Shown one piece after another: positions 55,739 to 64,000 of a DNA stretch of 64,000 bases. The DNA is taken from contig CACWTN010000005.1 of the NCBI GenBank assembly GCA_902763805.1, positions 1-64,000 of the forward strand, written 5' to 3'. The notes beneath the pieces are model-generated. The model worked only from the letters and a program-made list of their open reading frames with translations, had not been told where the DNA came from and did no database searches. How positions within the stretch are numbered: the first letter of the stretch is position 1; every line of letters begins with the position of its first letter. A program made the translations under genes and the position numbers. This stretch comes from an uncultured bacterium (GTDB lineage: Bacteria > Cyanobacteriota > Vampirovibrionia > Gastranaerophilales > Gastranaerophilaceae).

Positions 55739-56605
55739 ATGATATATAATAACGTGCTTGAACTTATCGGAAATACACCATTGGTAAAATATTCGGATAA
55801 TATTTGCCTGAAACTTGAATACTACAATCCTTCTAATTCAATAAAAGACCGTGCATCTTATTCTATGCTTAAAGGCGCAATGGATAGAGGTGAAATTAAC
55901 AAAGATACTGTCATAATCGAACCCACAAGCGGAAATACAGGTATAGGACTTGCAATGTGCTGTGCCGTTATGGGACTGAGAATCATTATTTGTATGCCGG
56001 AAAGCATGTCGATTGAAAGAAGAAAATCAATTGCAGCATACGGTGCAGAACTTGTCTTAACCCCGAAAGAACAAGGTATGCAGGGTGCAGTGGATAAAGC
56101 AAACGAATTAAAAAAAGAATACCCGAACAGCTATATTCCGATGCAATTTTCAAATCCTGACAATCCGAAAGCTCATGAACAAACAGCACGTGAAATCAGA
56201 AATGCAGTCGGAGAAAAAGAAATTGTAGTTGCAGCAGGGATAGGAACAGGCGGAACAGCCTGCGGATTAAAAACATATCTGAAAGGTGCGCTTGTTTTCG
56301 GCGTAGAACCAAAAGAAAGCCCACTGTTCACACAAGGAGTTGCAGGACCGCATAAAATTCAGGGAATAGGAGCGAATTTTAAGCCTGAGATTTGTAAAGA
56401 TAATAATCTTGACGGAGTTATCGCAATAAGCGGTGATGAAGCTATTGAAACAGCTAAAGAGCTTGCACAGAAGCACGGAATATTCTGCGGTATAAGCGCA
56501 GGTGCAAACCTTGCCGCCGCAAAACAACTCGCAGAAAAGTATCCCGAAAAATTAATCATATCAATAGTTCCCGACAGCGGTGAAAGATACCTGTCCGTCT
56601 GGTAA
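55739..56605 (+). CDS. cysK: cysteine synthase
   Basis: It makes cysteine from O-acetylserine and sulfide with pyridoxal phosphate. The PLP lysine is in NSIKDRASY, the phosphate loop in GTGGTACG, and the substrate loop in PTSGNTGIGLAM; the end has PDSGERYLS. At 288 residues it is slightly short for CysK (about 310). It is followed 36 bases later by cysE, so the two steps of the pathway are together. Confidence 0.94.
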   Translation: MIYNNVLELIGNTPLVKYSDNICLKLEYYNPSNSIKDRASYSMLKGAMDRGEINKDTVIIEPTSGNTGIGLAMCCAVMGLRIIICMPESMSIERRKSIAAYGAELVLTPKEQGMQGAVDKANELKKEYPNSYIPMQFSNPDNPKAHEQTAREIRNAVGEKEIVVAAGIGTGGTACGLKTYLKGALVFGVEPKESPLFTQGVAGPHKIQGIGANFKPEICKDNNLDGVIAISGDEAIETAKELAQKHGIFCGISAGANLAAAKQLAEKYPEKLIISIVPDSGERYLSVW

Positions 56606-56641
56606 AAGTGTTTGTGATAGTATTGTTATTAAAGGATAAAA

Positions 56642-57289
56642 ATGTTAAAACGCGCTTTAAACAAAATAAAAGAAGATATTAAAGTAATATACGAAAAAGA
56701 CCCGGCCGCAAACAACCTTGCAGAAGTAATTTTTTGCTACCCCGGTTTTCAGGCTCTTTTGTCGCACAGAATTGCGCACAAACTTGCTTATTGGAAAGTT
56801 CCGTTCCTGCCAAGGTACATATCTTACCTTACAAGAATAATTACTGGGATAGAAATTCACCCGAAAGCAAGAATCGGAAACAGATTTTTTATTGACCACG
56901 GGGAAGGAGTTGTAATCGGCGAAACAACTATAATCGGCGACGATGTTCTTATTTATCAGCAGGTAACATTAGGCGGAACAGGCTCAGAACACGGCAAACG
57001 CCACCCAACCATCGGTAACAACGTTATCATTGGTGCAGGCGCAAAAGTTTTGGGAAATATAACAATCGGAAATAATGTCCGCATAGGTGCAGGTTCGGTT
57101 GTCATTGATGACGTACCCGACAACTGCACGGTTGTAGGCGTACCGGGAAGGGTTGTACAGCAAAAAATCGTCGGGCACGACGGTGTTCTTATGCACAACA
57201 GGATTCCCGACCCTGTCACTTGTGAACTTAACAGACTTAAATACGAAGTTCAGGAAATTAAGGAAAAATTTAACGAACAACAGAGCTAA
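56642..57289 (+). CDS. cysE: serine O-acetyltransferase
   Basis: CysE makes O-acetylserine, the substrate of CysK. The C-terminal left-handed beta helix has hexapeptide repeats ([61 protein letters not shown]), with catalytic Asp/His in IDHGEG and HGKRHP. At 215 residues it is the short form without the extra N-terminal helices of E. coli CysE. An AAAGGATAA ribosome site precedes the ATG. Confidence 0.95.
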   Translation: MLKRALNKIKEDIKVIYEKDPAANNLAEVIFCYPGFQALLSHRIAHKLAYWKVPFLPRYISYLTRIITGIEIHPKARIGNRFFIDHGEGVVIGETTIIGDDVLIYQQVTLGGTGSEHGKRHPTIGNNVIIGAGAKVLGNITIGNNVRIGAGSVVIDDVPDNCTVVGVPGRVVQQKIVGHDGVLMHNRIPDPVTCELNRLKYEVQEIKEKFNEQQS

Positions 57290-57319
57290 ATCCTTTGTTT
57301 CCGACATATTTACCCCCTA

Positions 57320-57348
57320 TTGCAAAATTTTGAAACATATAATATAAT
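57320..57348 (+). promoter_or_regulatory. strong promoter of the zinc-ribbon/RG protein-rimM-trmD operon
   Basis: TTGCAA (57320-57325), a 17-base spacer and a perfect TATAAT (57343-57348). The transcript would start near 57355, giving a leader of about 135 bases. Confidence 0.7.
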
Positions 57349-57356
57349 AATATTGT

Positions 57357-57380
57357 GAGTTGTTATACAACTCTTATTTT
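57357..57380 (+). promoter_or_regulatory. stem-loop at the very 5' end of the RG protein-rimM-trmD leader
   Basis: GAGTTGT and ACAACTC (57357-57363 with 57367-57373) form a perfect stem with a 3-base loop, followed by TTATTTTTG. It could stabilise the 5' end or act as a weak attenuator. It could also be the terminator of cysE. Confidence 0.45.
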
Positions 57381-57490
57381 TGATTGAATCTCGTATATTA
57401 TTTTTAATTAGTAGGAATTTTTTATCAGATTTTATTAGAATTGAAAGAATGATTAGAATTATTGATGTTATTGATTAAGAGGCTTTTATT

Positions 57491-58528
57491 ATGTATGTAA
57501 ACAAGTGCATTAAATGTGGTGCGGAATTTGAAACAAAAAACCCCAAGAGAGTAATATGTCCTAATTGTCTCTATGCGGATAAAGGAAGTGAATCTTCCGA
57601 TGATAAACCGATGCAGAATTACAGCTCATACAGTTCATATTCTGCAGATTCCCATGAACAAAGAAGTTACCAAAGACCGCAAAATGACGGTTACAGAAAT
57701 AATTACCGCGAACAGGGCGGATATCAAAGACGTGATGATAACGGATATCAGCGCCGTGATAACGGAGGATATAACCGTGACAACCGTCAGGGCGGATATA
57801 ACAGAGATAACAGACCGGGCGGTTATAACCGCGATAACAGAGGCGGTTACAACCAGAACAGACGTCCGGGCGGTTTCAGAAATAATTATGCATCAGGCGG
57901 CGGAAGACCTCAGCAAAGACGTCCTCAGCCTAATAAAAAGCCGAGAAAACAACCAAGACCATTACTTGTATCTAAGGAGCAGTTAGAACAAATTGAACTC
58001 CTTTATAAAGCGATGTTACCGCTTCCGAATCCGGATGCACACGAAGTAATCGGAGCTAAAATAGGTATTGAACCGCAAAAAGTATTCTTTGGCATAAACT
58101 TGGTTCGTCAAAAAATGATGCTTCCAAAATTGCCGTTCCCGAAACGTAAATTAGCAATTTCACCGGATCAGATGATGGCAATAAAAGCACTCTATGAGCC
58201 TTTATTACCATTACCTCCTATCGGCTGTCACAAAATCATTGCAGCGCAGCTCAAAATGGATGAATGGAGAGTTCACGTTGGTATCAAGCTAATCCGTGCT
58301 CAAATGGGGTTAGACAGATGGAACGAAGAACGTACCGATAAACCTGCTGATTATATGGTTGCAAAACACCCTCAAAAGGCTGAAAGAAAAGCTGCCGAAG
58401 AAGCTGCTAAGAAGGCTCAGGAAGAAGCTGCCGCAGCAGAAGTTGTTGAGCAGGAAGCAAGTGAAACAGCAGAAGACGAAAAGCCGAAAAGAGGAAGAAA
58501 ACCTAAGAAGAAAGAAGATGAAGAATAA
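57491..58528 (+). CDS. zinc-ribbon, RG-rich protein with a duplicated C-terminal domain
   Basis: Four parts are visible in 345 residues: a zinc ribbon (C6, C9, C23, C26); a Tyr/Ser/Arg/Gly low-complexity region (about 40-140) with repeated GGYNRDNR units; two copies of a domain of about 54 residues (159-212 and 221-274) sharing LY-(3)-LPLP-(4)-H-x-x-I...GI-x-L-x-R-x-x-M; and an Ala/Glu helix ending in a KRGRKPKKK AT-hook-like tail. RG-rich repeats usually bind RNA. The gene overlaps rimM by 11 bases, in the place where many bacteria have rpsP and a KH protein. I do not recognise the family; an RNA-binding ribosome-assembly role is inferred. Confidence 0.8.
   Translation: MYVNKCIKCGAEFETKNPKRVICPNCLYADKGSESSDDKPMQNYSSYSSYSADSHEQRSYQRPQNDGYRNNYREQGGYQRRDDNGYQRRDNGGYNRDNRQGGYNRDNRPGGYNRDNRGGYNQNRRPGGFRNNYASGGGRPQQRRPQPNKKPRKQPRPLLVSKEQLEQIELLYKAMLPLPNPDAHEVIGAKIGIEPQKVFFGINLVRQKMMLPKLPFPKRKLAISPDQMMAIKALYEPLLPLPPIGCHKIIAAQLKMDEWRVHVGIKLIRAQMGLDRWNEERTDKPADYMVAKHPQKAERKAAEEAAKKAQEEAAAAEVVEQEASETAEDEKPKRGRKPKKKEDEE
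57715..57870 (+). repeat. in-gene degenerate repeats encoding GGYNRDNR units
   Basis: About seven imperfect units of 21-27 bases encode variations of GGY(N/Q)R-(D/R)-(N/D)-R. The codons differ between units, so the protein pattern is kept although the DNA has drifted. Confidence 0.75.
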
Positions 58529-59030
58529 CTTTATATCTGTAGGTAAAATTCTTAATTTTCACGGCGTACAAGGGGAAGCAAAACTCGGTTATTCAAAAAA
58601 CCGGGAAGAATTTTTGTCGGGTTTAAAACGGGTTTTTGTGCAACAAGGGGAAGAATACATCCCGTTGGATATCGTGCGCATTAGATTTACTCCTAAATGC
58701 GGAATCATTAAGTTTAAGGGCATTGATACTTTAAACGATATACTGGAATACAAAAACAAGCTTCTTTTTGTGGAAGAAACAACCGCAAGAGAAAACCTTG
58801 AAGAAGACGAGTTTCTAATTGATGAACTTGTAGGACTAGATGTTTATGACGGGGAGGAAAAAGTAGGTGCGATTGTCGGAGTGTCCAATAACGGCGCAAG
58901 CGACCTGTTATCTGTCAGAACTCACGGCGACAAAGTATCACTTGTTCCTTTTGTTAAAGCAATTGTATTATCAGTTGATATAAAAAACCGCAGAATACAG
59001 ATTAATAATATAGAGGGTTTGCTCTCATGA
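58518..59030 (+). CDS. rimM: ribosome maturation factor RimM
   Basis: RimM binds S19 and helps 30S assembly. The 170 residues begin FISVGKILNFHGVQGEAKLGY (family VGKI...GxKGE), and the second, PRC-barrel domain carries EDEFLIDELVGLDVYD and ENGASDLLSV-like NNGASDLLSV. The start is ATG 58518, inside the end of the zinc-ribbon/RG gene (11-base overlap); a longer frame upstream only reads that gene out of frame. It overlaps trmD by 4 bases (ATGA). Confidence 0.94.
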   Translation: MKNNFISVGKILNFHGVQGEAKLGYSKNREEFLSGLKRVFVQQGEEYIPLDIVRIRFTPKCGIIKFKGIDTLNDILEYKNKLLFVEETTARENLEEDEFLIDELVGLDVYDGEEKVGAIVGVSNNGASDLLSVRTHGDKVSLVPFVKAIVLSVDIKNRRIQINNIEGLLS

Positions 59031-59719
59031 GATTTGATGTTTTAACTTTATTTCCTGAACTTATTGAATCTCACATGGATTTCAGTATAATGAAGCGCGC
59101 CTCAGAAGAAGGGATTATTGATGTAGTCACTCATAATCCCAGAGATTACACCCACGACAAACACAAAAAAGTAGATGATACCCCATACGGAGGCGGAGCA
59201 GGAATGGTTCTGATGCCTCAGCCTTATGTTGACTGCTATGAAAATGTAAATAAAACAGAAAACAGCCTTACGGTAATGATGACTCCGCAAGGTGAGCCTT
59301 TTACTGATAAACTGTCAAATGAGTTTGCAAAATATGACCAAATTATTATTTTGTGCGGTCACTATGAAGGATTTGACGAAAGAATAAGAGAAATTATCAA
59401 ACCAAGAGAAATTTCCATAGGAGATTTCGTTCTGACCGGCGGTGAACTTCCTGCTCTGTGTATTATTGACAGTGTATCTAGAAAGTTAGACGGAACACTG
59501 GGCAAAATAGAATCTGCAGAAGACGACAGTTTCTCCGACGGACTGCTGGAATACCCTCAATATACAAAGCCGCGCAATTTTAGAGGTTTGGAAGTTCCCG
59601 AAGTTCTTTTAAACGGAAACCACAAGTTTATTAATGAGTTTCGGCAAGAACAAAAAATCCTGCGCACAAAACTAAAACGCCCCGATTTATACAAAGAGTG
59701 GAAGAAAAAACAAAAATAA
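59027..59719 (+). CDS. trmD: tRNA (guanine(37)-N1)-methyltransferase
   Basis: TrmD makes m1G37, which prevents frameshifting. The knotted SPOUT fold shows MRFDVLTLFPELIESHMDFSIM, DDTPYGGGAGMVLMPQP, LCGHYEGFDERI, SIGDFVLTGGELPAL and YTKPRNFRGLEVPEVLLNGNH. The 230 residues are normal. It overlaps rimM by 4 bases, so translation is coupled. Confidence 0.97.
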   Translation: MRFDVLTLFPELIESHMDFSIMKRASEEGIIDVVTHNPRDYTHDKHKKVDDTPYGGGAGMVLMPQPYVDCYENVNKTENSLTVMMTPQGEPFTDKLSNEFAKYDQIIILCGHYEGFDERIREIIKPREISIGDFVLTGGELPALCIIDSVSRKLDGTLGKIESAEDDSFSDGLLEYPQYTKPRNFRGLEVPEVLLNGNHKFINEFRQEQKILRTKLKRPDLYKEWKKKQK

Positions 59720-59720
59720 A

Positions 59721-60575
59721 TTATACATGTTCAAAAATATTACTGCAGTCAAGAAACCTGCTTTTCATCTTCAGGCTTTGGCAGAAATCATTGTTTAGAA
59801 GCTTTACATCAAGGTCTTTTGAATAAGCATCATAATCACCCGTTATAAACAAACTCCCCTTTTTGAGTTTATTTTTAGCCGCATGCACAACTTCATCAGT
59901 ATATGCGTCACTTAAATAAGGAAATACATTTCTGCACATAACAACAGAATTCCCGTCATCCTCAAGTTTGTTCAGCCCGCTCAAAATATCGGCTTTATGG
60001 AAATTAACCGCATAAGCAAGCTTGTAAATTGGCTGATACGACAGCATCGTATCCGATTCTGATATAACATCACCGTCAAGCATCATGGTAGACCTTGGAT
60101 TTTTAAAATATTTATCAAGACGGCAGTTATACATTCTCTCCGGACTCCAAAATTCTACAGGTTCAATATTAATACGCCTTGTTTTCGCCAAATCCAATAC
60201 TTTTGTGTCTATATCGCTGGCTATTATCGGTAAAAATTTTGAATGAAGTTCTTCCGGAAGATTTTCAAATAATGAAATCGCCATTGTGTACGCTTCCGAA
60301 CCGTCAGAACATGCCATTGAATATATGTTTACCTTTTTCTTATCAGCAAAATGAGTTTTGATAAATTTTGCCAGTCCAAACCAATCCAAATCTTCTCTGA
60401 ATAAGTTTGTTGACGTTCTGACCAAATCTGTTCTGAAACATTTTGTATTCTTTAAAGACTCTGATGCATATACTCTGAAACAACTTTGAAAATTCGGCTG
60501 TTTTGTCTGGTATGTATTAACCGGCATTATTTTCATATTCATATTAAATAACATAAATAAAAATTTTGCTAACAT
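59721..60575 (-). CDS. CheR-like methyltransferase with an N-terminal 'NFQS' tag
   Basis: The SAM domain follows the order of the chemotaxis methyltransferase Che[33 protein letters not shown] for the SAM-binding loop, [21 protein letters not shown] and [11 protein letters not shown]. The N-terminus has PNFQSCF, like three other proteins here, and lacks the CheR N-terminal helical domain. At 284 residues it is about usual size. No ribosome site decides among ATGs 60575, 60554, 60542 and 60536; 60536 would place the tag at residues 14-20. It is divergent from metH and no chemoreceptor gene is near, so the substrate may not be a receptor. Confidence 0.7.
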   Translation of the reverse strand: MLAKFLFMLFNMNMKIMPVNTYQTKQPNFQSCFRVYASESLKNTKCFRTDLVRTSTNLFREDLDWFGLAKFIKTHFADKKKVNIYSMACSDGSEAYTMAISLFENLPEELHSKFLPIIASDIDTKVLDLAKTRRINIEPVEFWSPERMYNCRLDKYFKNPRSTMMLDGDVISESDTMLSYQPIYKLAYAVNFHKADILSGLNKLEDDGNSVVMCRNVFPYLSDAYTDEVVHAAKNKLKKGSLFITGDYDAYSKDLDVKLLNNDFCQSLKMKSRFLDCSNIFEHV

Positions 60576-60583
60576 GATATAAT
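60575..60583 (+). promoter_or_regulatory. extended -10 element directly before metH
   Basis: TGATATAAT ends only 7 bases before the metH ATG, so the transcript would begin at or beside the start codon (leaderless). There is no ribosome site in this gap. Confidence 0.45.
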
Positions 60584-60590
60584 TCTATTT

Positions 60591-63263
60591 ATGTTAGAAG
60601 ATTTACTTAAAGAGAGAATTCTTATCTTAGACGGTGCTATGGGGACAAATATCCAAAAGTACGGTCTTACGGAGAAGGACTATCGGGGCGAAATTTTCAA
60701 AAACCATACGGTTGATTTAAAAGGGAATAACGACGTCCTTGCACTTACACGTCCTGATGTTATAAAAGACATTCACCGCAAATTTCTGGAAGCAGGAGCT
60801 GACATAATTGAAGCAAACACTTTTGGTGCAAACAAAATATCACAGAGCGAATACGGGCTTACAAACTATATAAAAGAGCTTAACCGTGCCTCAGTAAGAG
60901 TTGCAAAAGAAGCCGCAAAAGAATATTCAACTCCTGAGAAACCGAGATTTGTTGCCGGTTCAATTGGTCCTACGGGGAAAACGGCTTCTATATCACCGGA
61001 TGTTGAAAATCCTTCATACCGAAATATCACGTTTGATAATCTTACGGAAGCGTACAAAGAACAAGCTGAAATTCTTGCAGATGAAGGTGTTGACGTTCTT
61101 TTAATTGAAACCATTTTTGATACACTGAATGCAAAAGCCGCTATATATGCAGTCAAACAGGTTTTGAAAGAAAAAAAAGTAAATATTCCCATAATGATAT
61201 CCGCAACCCTTACGGACAAATCAGGCAGAACACTTTCAGGTCAGGAACTTGAAGCTTTTTATTACAGCATTGAACATGCAGAACCGTTATCTGTCGGAAT
61301 AAATTGCGCTATGGGCATTAACGATATGAAAGCTCATATAATTGAGCTTAATGATTACGTTGACTGCTATATCAGTCTGTACGCAAATGCAGGACTACCT
61401 GACGCTTTCGGAAACTATAAAGATACCCCCGAAGATATGGCAAAAGGGTATCTTGACCTTGCCCAAAAGGGTTGTATAAATATTGCAGGCGGCTGCTGCG
61501 GAACAACTCCAGAACATATAAAAGCAATTGCAGACGCTCTAAACGGTATAAAACCAAGAGTCCTGCCGCAAAAGAAACATAAATGCGCCTTTTCGGGACT
61601 TGAACCTTTTGTTTTTGAAAGAAATAACAATAATTTTATCGTAGTAGGAGAAAGAACAAACGTTACCGGCTCAAAAAAATTTGCTGATTTAATCCTCGAA
61701 CGTAATCTTTCGGAAGCTGTCAACGTTGCACGAAAACAAGTTGAAAACGGTGCAAATATTATTGACATCAATATGGACAAAGAGCTTATCGATTCAAAAA
61801 AGATGATGGTTGATTTTCTTAACTATGCTTCAACGGAACCCGACGTTTCAAAAGTTCCGTTTATGGTAGATTCTTCGGATTTTGAAGTTATCAAAGCAGG
61901 CTTAAAATGTATTCAGGGTAAAGCTATTGTTAACTCAATAAGTCTTAAAGAAGGCGAAGAAAAGTTTATTGAACATGCCCTTGAAATTAAAAATCTGGGA
62001 GCTGCCATGATTGTAATGGCTTTTGATGAAAATGGTCAGGCAGCAACAACGGAAAGAAGAGTTGAAATTGCAAAAAGGGCATACAAAATCCTGACGGAAA
62101 AAGCAGGAGTAAAAGACGAAGACATAATCTTTGACCTGAATATTTTCCCCGTTGCAACAGGAATAAAAGAACATAACATTAACGCCGTATCGTTTATTGA
62201 ATCCGTTAAAATTATAAAATCTCTGTTTCCCAGAGTTCTGATATCGGGCGGAGTTAGCAACCTGTCCTTCTCTTTCAGAGGACTTAACCGTATAAGAGCC
62301 GCACTGCACAGCGTATTTTTGTACCACGCTATCAATGCAGGAATGGATATGGGAATTGTTAACGCAGGGATGACAGAGATTTATGATGAGATAGAAGAAC
62401 CACTGAGAACACTTTGCGAAAATGTTATTCTGAACAAATCAGATGATGCGGGCGAAAAACTCCTTGAATACGGCGAGGGTAATTGTAAAGAAGATAAAAA
62501 CAAGAGTGACAACGCTCAGCTTGCCGAATGGAGAAACCGTTCCGTTGAAGAACGTTTGCAGCATGCTTTGATGAAGGGCGATGTCACATATCTTAAAGAT
62601 GATATCACTGAGGCGCTAAAAACTTACACACCGCTTGAAGTTATTGAAAAACCTTTAATGGCAGGAATGGATAAAATCGGTATTCTTTTCGGCGAAGGCA
62701 AAATGTTTCTTCCGCAGGTAGTAAAAAGCGCAAGAGTTATGAAACAGGCTGTTGATTTGATAAAAGAAGTTATGCCTAAAGCCTCGGAACAAAAAAGTAT
62801 CGGAAAAATTGTCCTTGCAACTGTTAAAGGAGATGTTCACGACATCGGAAAAAATATTTTGTCGCTGATTTTAACCTGTAATAATTTTGAGGTTATTGAC
62901 CTTGGAGTTATGGTAAGCTGCAAAGATATTCTTGAGGCTGCACGCAGTCATAATGCAGACTTAATAGGCTTATCGGGACTTATAACACCATCTTTGGATG
63001 AGATGATTACCGTTGCGGAACAAATGGAAAAAGAAGGGCTTAACCTTCCGGGGCTTTTAATCGGCGGAGCAACTACAAGCAAGCTCCATACGGCACTAAT
63101 GATTGCACCTAAATATCACGGCGTTGTGGTTCATACTTCAAATGCCTCCGAAGTTGCGTCTGTTGCACAAAAAATCATTAACGGTGATAATGAGTTTATA
63201 AAATCAGTAAAAGATGAGCAGGAAAGATTAAGAAAAGAATATGAGCAAAACAAACATAATTGA
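60591..63263 (+). CDS. metH: cobalamin-dependent methionine synthase without reactivation domain
   Basis: MetH methylates homocysteine from methyltetrahydrofolate through cobalamin. Domains in order: homocysteine-binding (about 1-310; zinc cysteines in GINCAMG and [10 protein letters not shown]), folate-binding (about 340-590; GERTNVTGS), cap (about 620-710) and B12-binding (about 720-880), with the cobalt-ligand His750 in DVHDIGKN. The 890 residues stop there: the C-terminal AdoMet reactivation domain of E. coli MetH (1227) is missing, as in Thermotoga, where a separate protein does the job. The next gene starts within its last codons. Confidence 0.95.
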   Translation: MLEDLLKERILILDGAMGTNIQKYGLTEKDYRGEIFKNHTVDLKGNNDVLALTRPDVIKDIHRKFLEAGADIIEANTFGANKISQSEYGLTNYIKELNRASVRVAKEAAKEYSTPEKPRFVAGSIGPTGKTASISPDVENPSYRNITFDNLTEAYKEQAEILADEGVDVLLIETIFDTLNAKAAIYAVKQVLKEKKVNIPIMISATLTDKSGRTLSGQELEAFYYSIEHAEPLSVGINCAMGINDMKAHIIELNDYVDCYISLYANAGLPDAFGNYKDTPEDMAKGYLDLAQKGCINIAGGCCGTTPEHIKAIADALNGIKPRVLPQKKHKCAFSGLEPFVFERNNNNFIVVGERTNVTGSKKFADLILERNLSEAVNVARKQVENGANIIDINMDKELIDSKKMMVDFLNYASTEPDVSKVPFMVDSSDFEVIKAGLKCIQGKAIVNSISLKEGEEKFIEHALEIKNLGAAMIVMAFDENGQAATTERRVEIAKRAYKILTEKAGVKDEDIIFDLNIFPVATGIKEHNINAVSFIESVKIIKSLFPRVLISGGVSNLSFSFRGLNRIRAALHSVFLYHAINAGMDMGIVNAGMTEIYDEIEEPLRTLCENVILNKSDDAGEKLLEYGEGNCKEDKNKSDNAQLAEWRNRSVEERLQHALMKGDVTYLKDDITEALKTYTPLEVIEKPLMAGMDKIGILFGEGKMFLPQVVKSARVMKQAVDLIKEVMPKASEQKSIGKIVLATVKGDVHDIGKNILSLILTCNNFEVIDLGVMVSCKDILEAARSHNADLIGLSGLITPSLDEMITVAEQMEKEGLNLPGLLIGGATTSKLHTALMIAPKYHGVVVHTSNASEVASVAQKIINGDNEFIKSVKDEQERLRKEYEQNKHN

Positions 63264-64000
63264 TAAAATGAACGAAACACCGCTTGTTTTTGATGGTGCT
63301 ATGGGAACGGTTATTTATGAAAAGGGAGTATTTATTAATGCCTGTTTTGATGAACTAAACCTCACACGTCCCGACTTAATCAAATCCATTCACAAAGAAT
63401 ATATTGATGCAGGAGCTGACGTTATTCTCACAAATACATTCGGTGCTAATAAGTTTAAGCTCGAAAAATTCGGACTCGGAAACAAAGTTTACAATATCAA
63501 TTACGCAGGCGCTAAACTTGCCGTTGAAACAGCATGTGAAAACACTTACGTTCTCGGCTGCGTGGGTCCCTGTCTGAGTAAAGGAACTTCTATTACTGTT
63601 GAAAACATTGATAAGCTTAAAGAAAACTATGAAACCCAGATAAAAGGACTTTACGACGGCGGTGTTGACGGTATTATTCTTGAAACACATCATAATCTGG
63701 AAGAAATAGACCTTGCTTCGGCAATTGTTAAAAAGTACAATCTGCCCCTTATTGCATCACTTGCCTGCCGAAAAGAAAAAGAAACCCTGAGCGGCTTAAA
63801 CATAAAAGATGCGGTAAAAATACTTGATAAAAATAATAAAATTGATGCAATAGGAATGAATTGTATTGTGGGTCCGCACGCAATGTTATCACTGTTAGAA
63901 GATGTCATTGACCTTACATCAAAGCCTTTTATTGTTGAACCAAACGCAGGACACCCGCAGAATGTTGACGGAAGAATGATTTATATGTCTACGCCTGAAT
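63241..64000 (+). CDS. homocysteine S-methyltransferase-family protein (partial, runs off the window)
   Basis: The 253 visible residues read [83 protein letters not shown] and [16 protein letters not shown], with the zinc cysteine in MNC. This is a second homocysteine-binding domain, similar to the first domain of MetH and to the N-terminal half of the fused homocysteine methyltransferase-methylenetetrahydrofolate reductase (YitJ type). Whether a reductase domain follows is beyond the window. ATG 63241 overlaps metH by 23 bases; ATG 63268 is another possible start. Tight linkage suggests it supplies methyl groups or a bypass for MetH. Confidence 0.85.
   Translation, partial: MSKTNIIDKMNETPLVFDGAMGTVIYEKGVFINACFDELNLTRPDLIKSIHKEYIDAGADVILTNTFGANKFKLEKFGLGNKVYNINYAGAKLAVETACENTYVLGCVGPCLSKGTSITVENIDKLKENYETQIKGLYDGGVDGIILETHHNLEEIDLASAIVKKYNLPLIASLACRKEKETLSGLNIKDAVKILDKNNKIDAIGMNCIVGPHAMLSLLEDVIDLTSKPFIVEPNAGHPQNVDGRMIYMSTPE

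Noticed and set aside
58359-58517. N-terminal extension of rimM by 53 residues
   Set aside because: It is an out-of-frame reading of the Ala/Glu/Lys tail of the preceding gene; RimM similarity begins at ATG 58518.

Overview
The window is AT-rich, densely coded bacterial DNA from an organism with an outer membrane and a flagellum that has both P and L rings. Taken together the content fits a non-photosynthetic relative of the cyanobacteria (Melainabacteria/Vampirovibrionia, Gastranaerophilales type). The main pointer is a two-cluster Fe-S protein with the domain order of cyanobacterial LdpA at 6213-7172. Supporting signs are an RNase E/G, a PPi-type phosphofructokinase, reverse rubrerythrin, FlgA/FlgI/FlgH, a TolC-type channel and many small lineage-specific proteins. 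The lineage call is inference; no rRNA or tRNA gene was seen.

Layout. 1-9.7 kb (plus strand): adenylate kinase, grpE, dnaJ, phosphopentomutase, a coiled-coil protein, rsmH, an FtsL-like protein, the LdpA-like protein, ndk, an EF-hand protein and tgt. 9.7-19 kb (mixed strands): a possible CheD-like protein, thrS behind a GC-rich structured leader, small unknowns, reverse rubrerythrin, a lethal-factor-like zincin, glyS and a DUF2582 winged helix. 19-26 kb: a 1278-residue double helicase, then a MarR-controlled efflux locus (HlyD-type adaptor and TolC-type channel, no pump gene), then two copies of a GC-rich 100-bp repeat. 26-35.5 kb (minus strand): two flagellar operons, flgG-flgA-flgI-flgJ(N)-small ORF-flgH-flgN-flgK-flgL and lytic transglycosylase-flgF/G, each behind a copy of the same roughly 140-bp leader element. 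35.6-50.6 kb (mostly minus): maf-dtd-phosphohexomutase-gtrA, PPi-phosphofructokinase, a stand-alone RecB-like nuclease, a PfkB kinase, and radical SAM-RNase E/G-membrane protein-rsmI. 50.7-64 kb (mostly plus): cdd, a zinc-ribbon protein, pgpH-ybeY-dgkA, two secreted proteins, cysK-cysE, a zinc-ribbon/RG-rich protein coupled to rimM-trmD, a CheR-like methyltransferase, metH without its reactivation domain, and the start of a second homocysteine methyltransferase that runs off the window.

How the genes work together. The Maf-type factor and the flagellar operons suggest a glycosylated, ringed flagellum. rsmH and rsmI both modify C1402 of 16S rRNA. cysE/cysK and metH plus its neighbour cover cysteine synthesis and homocysteine methylation. 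The most novel material is the twin flagellar leader element, the thrS leader RNA, the RG-rich protein in the rimM-trmD operon, LdpA in a division locus, the double helicase, and an N-terminal 'N/S-F-x-S/A/G' tag shared by four otherwise unrelated proteins.
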